Positions 13,323 through 14,663 of a stretch of DNA of 14,663 nucleotides are shown piece after piece (positions within the stretch are counted from its first letter, which is position 1; every line of letters starts with the position of its first letter). The notes below the pieces were generated by a model. The model searched no databases. It worked only from the letters and a program-made list of their open reading frames with translations, and had not been told where the DNA came from. Made by a program: the position numbers and the translations under genes. The stretch spans positions 1 through 14,663 of the forward strand of contig PNNE01000279.1 of NCBI GenBank assembly GCA_013824055.1. Direction: 5' to 3'. Origin of the DNA: Rhodobacter sp. GTDB taxonomy: Bacteria; Pseudomonadota; Alphaproteobacteria; Rhodobacterales; Rhodobacteraceae.

Positions 13323-14663
13323 ATGAGACTTCGGAGAACAGGAACCGCCATGGCGCTTGCGCTGATGGCCCTGGGCGCACCCGCCTGGGCGGATATCGAG
13401 GCGGCACGCGCCTTCCTCGATGCCGAGATCGGCGAGCTTTCGTCGCTGACCCGCGAAGAGCAGGAAGCGGAGATGCAGTGGTTCATCGACGCAGCCGAGC
13501 CCTTCCGGGGCATGGAGATCAAGGTCGTCTCGGAAACCATCACCACGCATGAATACGAGGCGACGGTGCTGGCCCCGGCTTTCGAGGCGATCACCGGGAT
13601 CAGGGTCACCCATGACCTGATCGGCGAAGGCGACGTGGTGGAACGGCTGCAGACGCAGATGCAGTCGGGCGAAAACATCTACGACGCCTATGTCAACGAC
13701 AGCGACCTGATCGGCACCCACTGGCGCTATCAGCAGGTCCGCATCCTGACCGACTGGATGGCGGGCGAAGGGGCTTCGGTGACCAACCCGAACCTCGACA
13801 TCGCCGATTTCATCGGCACCTCCTTCACCACCGCGCCGGACGGCAAGCTTTACCAGCTGCCGACCCAGCAGTTCGCCAACCTCTACTGGTTCCGCTACGA
13901 CTGGTTCAACGACGAGAAGACCAAGGCCGATTTCCAGGCGGCCTATGGCTACGAGCTTGGCGTGCCGCTGAACTGGTCGGCCTACGAGGACATCGCCGAG
14001 TTCTTCACCGGCCGCGACATGAGCTACATGGGCGGGCCGACCAAGGTCTATGGCAGCATGGACTACGGCAAGAAGGACCCCTCGCTTGGCTGGCGCTACA
14101 CCGATGCGTGGATGTCGATGGCCGGGATGGGCGACGTCGGCACCCCGAACGGACTGCCGGTCGACGAATGGGGCATCCGGGTGGACGAGAACTCGCGTCC
14201 GGTCGGCAGCTGCGTGGCACGCGGCGGTGCCACGAACGACGCGGCGGCGGTCTATGCCGTGACCAAGGCGATCGAATGGCTGCAGAAGTTCAGCCCCGCC
14301 GAAGCCCAGGGCATGACCTTCGGCGAGGCGGGTCCGGTGCCGGCGCAGGGCGAGATCGCCCAGCAGATCTTCTGGTACACCGCCTTCACCGCCGACATGG
14401 TCAAGCCGGGCATTCCGGTGATGAACGAGGACGGCACGCCCAAGTGGCGCATGGCCCCCTCGCCGCACGGTGCCTACTGGCAAGAGGGCATGAAGGTCGG
14501 CTATCAGGACGCCGGGTCCTGGACCTTGATGAAATCGACCCCGGTCGACCGTGCCCAGGCGGCCTGGCTCTACGCCCAGTTCGTGACCTCCAAGACCGTG
14601 GATGTGAAGAAGTCCCATGTCGGGCTGACCTTCATCCGCGAATCGACGATCAACCACGAAAGC
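13323..14663 (+). CDS. glpV: Glycerol ABC importer, periplasmic binding protein GlpV; 3' end outside the window
   Basis: The frame is open from the ATG at 13323 to the last base (447 codons), with GGGAGGA (13311-13317) five bases ahead. The first 23 residues form a Sec signal peptide: basic MRLRR, a hydrophobic stretch, and the cleavage motif AWA before Asp24. After it comes a helical, acidic extension (about residues 24-62), then the first strand of the binding-protein fold (MEIKVVSETITTHEYEATVL) and LAPAFEAITGIRVTHDLIGE. Later blocks include YDAYVNDSDLIGTHWRYQQV, DGKLYQLPTQQFANLYWFRY and AGSWTLMKSTPV. This is the extracytoplasmic solute receptor family of the glycerol cluster; its members are longer than ordinary sugar-binding proteins, consistent with the frame still running. 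Expected next genes (glpK and others) are beyond the edge. Confidence 0.93.
   Translation, partial: MRLRRTGTAMALALMALGAPAWADIEAARAFLDAEIGELSSLTREEQEAEMQWFIDAAEPFRGMEIKVVSETITTHEYEATVLAPAFEAITGIRVTHDLIGEGDVVERLQTQMQSGENIYDAYVNDSDLIGTHWRYQQVRILTDWMAGEGASVTNPNLDIADFIGTSFTTAPDGKLYQLPTQQFANLYWFRYDWFNDEKTKADFQAAYGYELGVPLNWSAYEDIAEFFTGRDMSYMGGPTKVYGSMDYGKKDPSLGWRYTDAWMSMAGMGDVGTPNGLPVDEWGIRVDENSRPVGSCVARGGATNDAAAVYAVTKAIEWLQKFSPAEAQGMTFGEAGPVPAQGEIAQQIFWYTAFTADMVKPGIPVMNEDGTPKWRMAPSPHGAYWQEGMKVGYQDAGSWTLMKSTPVDRAQAAWLYAQFVTSKTVDVKKSHVGLTFIRESTINHES

Noticed and set aside
12564..14657. Minus-strand open frame of 697 codons
   Set aside because: Shadow of glpU and glpV in high-GC DNA; it crosses the palindromic repeat and shows no domain.

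Overview
The window is GC-rich chromosomal DNA with codon use and gene families typical of an alphaproteobacterium, most likely Rhodobacteraceae/Paracoccaceae. Pointers are the glpR-glpD-glpSTPQUV glycerol locus known from rhizobia and rhodobacters, a DUF3775 protein, a zinc-ribbon thioredoxin, and strong GGAGG-type ribosome binding sites. The family and genus assignment is inference from gene content; no rRNA is present.

Left part (1-3869, plus strand): the C-terminal 60% of the glycine-cleavage P protein (gcvP, cut by the window edge); a run of three abutting perfect hairpins; an azlC-azlD pair for branched-chain amino acid export with overlapping stop/start; a DUF3775 protein; and a thioredoxin-2 (trxC).

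Middle (3941-5188): a tRNA-Ala with anticodon CGC, followed by about 1.2 kb of decayed DNA. Directly beyond the tRNA 3' end lies what looks like the N-terminal remnant of a tyrosine-type integrase. Next, on the minus strand, is a phage tail-collar (MdpB-like) gene broken by one frameshift, with its terminator hairpin still intact. This looks like the leftover of an element integrated at the tRNA. A 99-codon ORF of unknown function follows, translationally coupled to a Crp-type regulator (5485-6162).

Right part (6233-end): a glycerol utilisation locus. glpR (DeoR family, minus strand) is divergent from glpD and the ABC importer genes glpS, glpT, glpP, glpQ, glpU and glpV, which run off the window. 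A good match to the E. coli GlpR half-operator lies in the divergent promoter region. GlpV would bind glycerol in the periplasm, GlpP/GlpQ form the channel, GlpS/GlpT hydrolyse ATP, and GlpU is a small DUF2160 membrane partner. A glycerol kinase (glpK, not in the window) would make glycerol-3-phosphate, which GlpD oxidises. glpD as given is split by a frameshift in a short CG repeat, so it is either a real loss of function or a sequence error.

The most notable points are the complementary degeneracy of the two ATPases (GlpS lacks the switch histidine, GlpT lacks the LSGGQ signature), the broken glpD, the tRNA-linked element remnant, and the triple-hairpin repeat. I do not see a wholly new defence or biosynthetic system, CRISPR array or intact insertion sequence.
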